Shown here piece by piece: positions 5,468 to 8,753 of a stretch of DNA of 8,753 nt. The stretch's first letter is position 1, and each line of letters begins with the position of its first letter. The notes beneath the pieces are model-generated. The model did no database searches, had not been told where the DNA came from, and saw only the letters and a program-made list of their open reading frames with translations. Source of the stretch: Candidatus Cloacimonadota bacterium (GTDB lineage: Bacteria > Cloacimonadota > Cloacimonadia > Cloacimonadales > TCS61). Both the position numbers and the translations under genes were made by a program. The stretch is from contig DAOUTP010000061.1 in NCBI GenBank assembly GCA_030626645.1, positions 1-8,753 on the forward strand, read 5' to 3'.

Positions 5468-8287
5468 ATGAAAGATCAATTTAGCTTTGTTGCGCTTGAT
5501 ATTGAAACTACGGGCTTTGATTTTGTAGAAAATGAAATAATCGAGATCGGTGCAGTTCGCTTTGAAAAAGGTAAAGAAAAAGACCAATTTTCAGTTTTTG
5601 TAAAACCCCAAAAAATTATTCCGAACTTTATAAAACGACTTACGAATATTACCGATGAACAGCTGGTATCGGGAGAGAATCTAACAGATGCCCTGACATC
5701 TCTTATTGAATTTCTTAAAGATGATATTGTAGTTTGTCATAATACCTCTTTTGATATCGGATTTCTAAACACGAAATTCAAAGAAAAAGGTTTACCGAAA
5801 ATTTTCAATCAAACCCTTGATACACTTGATCTAAGCAGAATTTATTTACCATTTATCCTTAATCATAAATTGGGTACAGTAGCAGAGTATTTTAAGATCG
5901 ATCTCTCAAATGCTCACCGTGCAATCTTTGATGCTAAGGCTACCGGTGAAATTCTTCTTAAGCTTATTGATTTTATCCTGAAAAATATTCCCATGAGGGT
6001 TAATCACAGGATATTCGAAGTATCTAATATTCAGTTAAAAAAAATTGGCTTATCACGGTTTTTAAAAGAAATTGTAGAGCATCAAAAAGAGACTGCTCTT
6101 CTCACAAAACAGAAATCCGGCATTGATTTTCATAACCGAAATTATATTAAGCACAAACCCGGGAAGGTGGAAGATCTATCAATTGATACTATTTTTGGTG
6201 TGGATGGAGTTTTTAGTAAGCACTTTGATAAATATGAGCTGCGCGAAGGTCAGATCGATATGTCAAAGGCAGTTCTGGATAATTTTGAAAAAAAGGAATT
6301 TCTGCTGGTTGAAGCGGGAACGGGTGTTGGAAAATCTCTGGCTTATCTGATCCCTTCTATTAAATATACCCATCGTGAAAATAAGAAAGTAATTATTTCT
6401 ACAAACACAAAAAATCTTCAGGAACAACTTTTTTACAAAGATCTACCAATAGTAAAAGAATGTGTTGGCATTCCCTTTAAAGCGACTCTTCTTAAAGGAC
6501 GTGGAAATTACATTTGTGAAAAGAGATGGCTGGAAACAGCTTTGGATTTGGATAAAATAATCTCCTCAGAAGAGGTAAACTCATATATGAATCTGATAGT
6601 TTGGAAAGAGTTTACCAAAACTGGAGATATTTCTGAGAACAGTTCGTTTAATGTGAATAGAGATAGAAGAGTTTGGAAAAAAGTTTCTTCCGATAGCTTT
6701 CTTTGCCGTAAGAAGAGATGTCCACATTTTAAAAGCTGTTTTCTAATGGATATTCGAGCCAAAGCAGAAGAATCAAATCTTGTGATCATAAACCATCACC
6801 TTCTTCTAGCTAATATGCAAAGTGAAAATGCTGTACTTGGCGAATTTGATAATTTAATTATTGATGAAGCTCATAACTTACCGCATCTTGCTCCTGCCGA
6901 ACTTGGTATTAGTCTTTCCTACCCCGATTTCAATAACTTTTTCAATCAACTTCATTCAGTTTATAACAAATATCAAAGTGGTATTTTGGTTAGGTTACGA
7001 ACAGATACTATGAAAAGTGATTTCCCATCTAAAAAGGAACTACTTTTAAGAATTGAAGAAACAGAAAAATTAATTGATGATAAAAAAGAAATTTTTGCCG
7101 AGTTCTTTAAGAAAATTGGTGATATTGTTATCGAGAAAGGTAGTTATGGAAAGTTGCGAATTACAAATATGGAAGACCACACCTTTCTTACCGAAGATAT
7201 TGAGAAGATCATCATTTTCTGGCAGGAATTTTCACGAAGTTTTAATAGTGTTAAAAGTATCTTTAGTGATGTAAACAAACAACGATTCATTGAATATGAT
7301 AAACATAAAGAAGCACTGGACAGCATTGTGAACATGATCTCCGATTATCATAATATGCTTTCTACAATGTTTAATCCTGAGTTAAAAGACTTTGCTTTCT
7401 GGATGGAATCTTTCCAAACCAGTGATAAAAAATATCCTTCCGGCGTTTTGGTTTATTGCCCGTTAAATGTAGATCAGATTTTGCATGATAAATTATATTC
7501 AACAGTAGATTCAGTTATTTTTACTTCTGCCACGATTGCGATACGAAATAATTTTAAATATTTTGCCAATAGGATGGGATTGAATCTTCTGGAAGAAGGT
7601 TTTGTTCAGGAGCTGGTCGTGAAATCTCCCTTTGATTATCAAAAGCAAACGATGGTTTTAGTGGCTGGATTTCTTCCCGATCCTAAAGATAGATTTTTCT
7701 CTTCACAGAGTATTGAAATAATACGGAATGCTGTTGAAATCACAAAAGCAGGTACGATGGTGCTCTACACTTCCTATAAAAATCTTAATGAAGCGTATGA
7801 TACTTTAAGCGAGGAAATGTACAGCAAAGATATTCTGTTGCTCACGCAGGGCAAGGGGCTGGGACGCTCTGCAATGTTAAAGGAATTTCAGAAGAACAAA
7901 AATTCTGTACTTTTTGGAACTAATTCATTTTGGGAAGGTGTAGATGTTCCGGGTGAATCTCTCCAACTACTTATTCTATACAAATTACCCTTTATGGTTC
8001 CTTCCGAGCCGATCGTAGAAGCTTATCTGGAAAAGCTGGAAGCTGAAGGAAAGAACAGTTTCATGCACTATATGCTGCCCAATGCTTTATTGAAATACAG
8101 GCAGGGCTTTGGCAGACTTATCAGACATAAAACTGACCGTGGCGTTGTTCTGGTGCTGGATAACAGAATATTCACAAAGAGATATGGTCAGTATTTTAAG
8201 GATATAATTCCTGCACGAACATTCATTCCGCAAACTGATATTGAAATTTATGATCACTTAAGCAAATGGTTTAAAAACAGGCGATGA
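5468..8287 (+). CDS. dinG: DnaQ-type exonuclease fused to DinG-family helicase
   Basis: A 939-residue protein joining a 3'-5' exonuclease to a superfamily 2 (XPD/DinG-like) DNA helicase, expected to act in the cytoplasm on DNA damage intermediates, D-loops or R-loops. Exonuclease domain (about 1-170): DIETTG 11-16, NTSFD ending at D96, and HRAIFDAKAT 150-159, giving a complete DEDDh site (D11, E13, D96, H150, D155). Helicase: Q-motif-like YELREGQ before Walker A AGTGVGKS 283-290, DEAH 466-469, TSAT 686-689, FWEGVDVPG from 821, and QGFGRLIR 879-886. Four cysteines, C350, C413, C418 and C424, match the iron-sulfur cluster spacing of E. coli DinG (C-x4-C-x5-C for the last three). The architecture resembles Firmicute DinG, but those proteins (for example from Staphylococcus aureus) lack the cluster. 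The start ATG 5468 has AGGA at 5458-5461, six bases upstream, and the exonuclease motif begins at residue 11. The gene lies 38 bases after the regulator with no terminator between, suggesting co-transcription. Stop TGA at 8285-8287. Confidence 0.95.
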   Translation: MKDQFSFVALDIETTGFDFVENEIIEIGAVRFEKGKEKDQFSVFVKPQKIIPNFIKRLTNITDEQLVSGENLTDALTSLIEFLKDDIVVCHNTSFDIGFLNTKFKEKGLPKIFNQTLDTLDLSRIYLPFILNHKLGTVAEYFKIDLSNAHRAIFDAKATGEILLKLIDFILKNIPMRVNHRIFEVSNIQLKKIGLSRFLKEIVEHQKETALLTKQKSGIDFHNRNYIKHKPGKVEDLSIDTIFGVDGVFSKHFDKYELREGQIDMSKAVLDNFEKKEFLLVEAGTGVGKSLAYLIPSIKYTHRENKKVIISTNTKNLQEQLFYKDLPIVKECVGIPFKATLLKGRGNYICEKRWLETALDLDKIISSEEVNSYMNLIVWKEFTKTGDISENSSFNVNRDRRVWKKVSSDSFLCRKKRCPHFKSCFLMDIRAKAEESNLVIINHHLLLANMQSENAVLGEFDNLIIDEAHNLPHLAPAELGISLSYPDFNNFFNQLHSVYNKYQSGILVRLRTDTMKSDFPSKKELLLRIEETEKLIDDKKEIFAEFFKKIGDIVIEKGSYGKLRITNMEDHTFLTEDIEKIIIFWQEFSRSFNSVKSIFSDVNKQRFIEYDKHKEALDSIVNMISDYHNMLSTMFNPELKDFAFWMESFQTSDKKYPSGVLVYCPLNVDQILHDKLYSTVDSVIFTSATIAIRNNFKYFANRMGLNLLEEGFVQELVVKSPFDYQKQTMVLVAGFLPDPKDRFFSSQSIEIIRNAVEITKAGTMVLYTSYKNLNEAYDTLSEEMYSKDILLLTQGKGLGRSAMLKEFQKNKNSVLFGTNSFWEGVDVPGESLQLLILYKLPFMVPSEPIVEAYLEKLEAEGKNSFMHYMLPNALLKYRQGFGRLIRHKTDRGVVLVLDNRIFTKRYGQYFKDIIPARTFIPQTDIEIYDHLSKWFKNRR

Positions 8288-8310
8288 CGGTTTTGTTAAG
8301 GAGAGACTAA

Positions 8311-8753
8311 ATGAAGATAATCATCGTAATTATAATCTGCATTGTAATGACGTCATTTGCATTTTCTGATGAATTGGAAATGGATGTAAAAAAGCAAACG
8401 ATCTTTACAAGTATTTTATCACCCGGTTTTTTTACCACGCTTGGATTTGGTATAGGAAGTGTATCACCCAATGAAAAAATTGAAAAGTTAGTAATTATAC
8501 ATGCTGGTTTAGCTCCTATGTTTTTAGGAGGAGGCATATATTCACAAACTAGGTACTTTAAAGATTCAACACGAACAGGTATGTTTTATACATTTGATAT
8601 TGGTGTTGATGTAATTCTGGGAGCAGGAGCATCTCCTGGTGGCGGTGGTGCTGGTTTTATGACCATACCTTTTCCGAATATAGCGGGAGGAATTGGCTAT
8701 AGTAAAAAAATAGGAGATAATTCTTATTTCCGTGTCTCATTGGATGTGGGAAT
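8311..8753 (+). CDS. Exported protein of unknown function, possible outer-membrane barrel (partial, 5' end)
   Basis: An open frame runs from ATG 8311 off the right edge (147 complete codons, no stop). A strong Shine-Dalgarno AAGGAG (8298-8303) precedes it. Residues 1-19 form a signal peptide: Lys2, an isoleucine/valine-rich core (IIIVIIICIVM), then SFA at 15-17 or AFS at 17-19 as cleavage site before an acidic stretch. Cys10 is not in a lipobox, so a lipoprotein is unlikely. The mature part is glycine-rich (GAGASPGGGGAGF around residue 98-110) with alternating polar and hydrophobic stretches ending in GIGYSKK and YFRVSLDVG, as in beta-barrel outer-membrane proteins. I do not recognise a family. 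It starts 23 bases after the helicase gene, so it may be in the same transcript, although an envelope protein has no obvious tie to DNA repair. The gene is near certain, the barrel prediction tentative. Confidence 0.8.
   Translation, partial: MKIIIVIIICIVMTSFAFSDELEMDVKKQTIFTSILSPGFFTTLGFGIGSVSPNEKIEKLVIIHAGLAPMFLGGGIYSQTRYFKDSTRTGMFYTFDIGVDVILGAGASPGGGGAGFMTIPFPNIAGGIGYSKKIGDNSYFRVSLDVG

Noticed and set aside
6123..6350. Plus-strand 75-codon open frame inside dinG
   Set aside because: It is out of frame within the intact helicase gene, over the linker and Walker A region, and has no ribosome site or recognisable domain.
8307..8537. Minus-strand open frame of 76 codons
   Set aside because: It lies opposite the exported-protein gene, which has a strong ribosome site and signal peptide; the minus-strand product shows no recognisable features.

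Overview
The window is AT-rich (by eye roughly two-thirds A+T) with all recognisable genes on the + strand and short gaps between them. It suggests a Gram-negative bacterium: there is a family-9 (heptosyltransferase-type) glycosyltransferase of the lipopolysaccharide kind, and the last gene starts with a signal peptide followed by outer-membrane-like sequence. The AT-rich codon use, the very large sigma-54 activator built on TPR repeats and the exonuclease-DinG fusion would fit a lineage of the FCB/Cloacimonadota kind. That assignment is an impression, not something the sequence proves.

Layout: (1) bases 1-66 hold the last codons of a gene cut by the left edge. (2) 85-1065 is a complete glycosyltransferase family 9 gene. 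(3) 1066-1181 is the only sizeable gap. It is crowded with short inverted repeats and a TTGACA box, and is the likely control region of the next gene. (4) 1182-5429 encodes a 1415-residue regulator that joins, in one chain, a STAND/AAA_16-like P-loop NTPase, about 13 TPR repeats, a GAF domain, a full sigma-54 activator AAA+ domain and a Fis-type DNA-binding helix-turn-helix. (5) 5468-8287 encodes a DnaQ-like 3'-5' exonuclease fused to a DinG/XPD-type helicase that keeps the four iron-sulfur cysteines. (6) 8311 to the right edge is the start of an exported protein of unknown function.

The two halves of the window look functionally separate. The glycosyltransferase probably belongs to an envelope operon that enters from the left. 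The regulator, the helicase and the exported protein follow one another with gaps of 38 and 23 bases and no visible terminator, so they may share a transcript that starts near 1121-1170. No -24/-12 promoter was found in any gap, so the genes driven by the sigma-54 activator are probably elsewhere. The regulator is the most unusual object here: it has two NTPase modules and two possible sensor modules (TPR and GAF) in front of the sigma-54 machinery. No stretch over 300 bases lacks a gene, and no RNA gene, CRISPR array or insertion sequence was seen.
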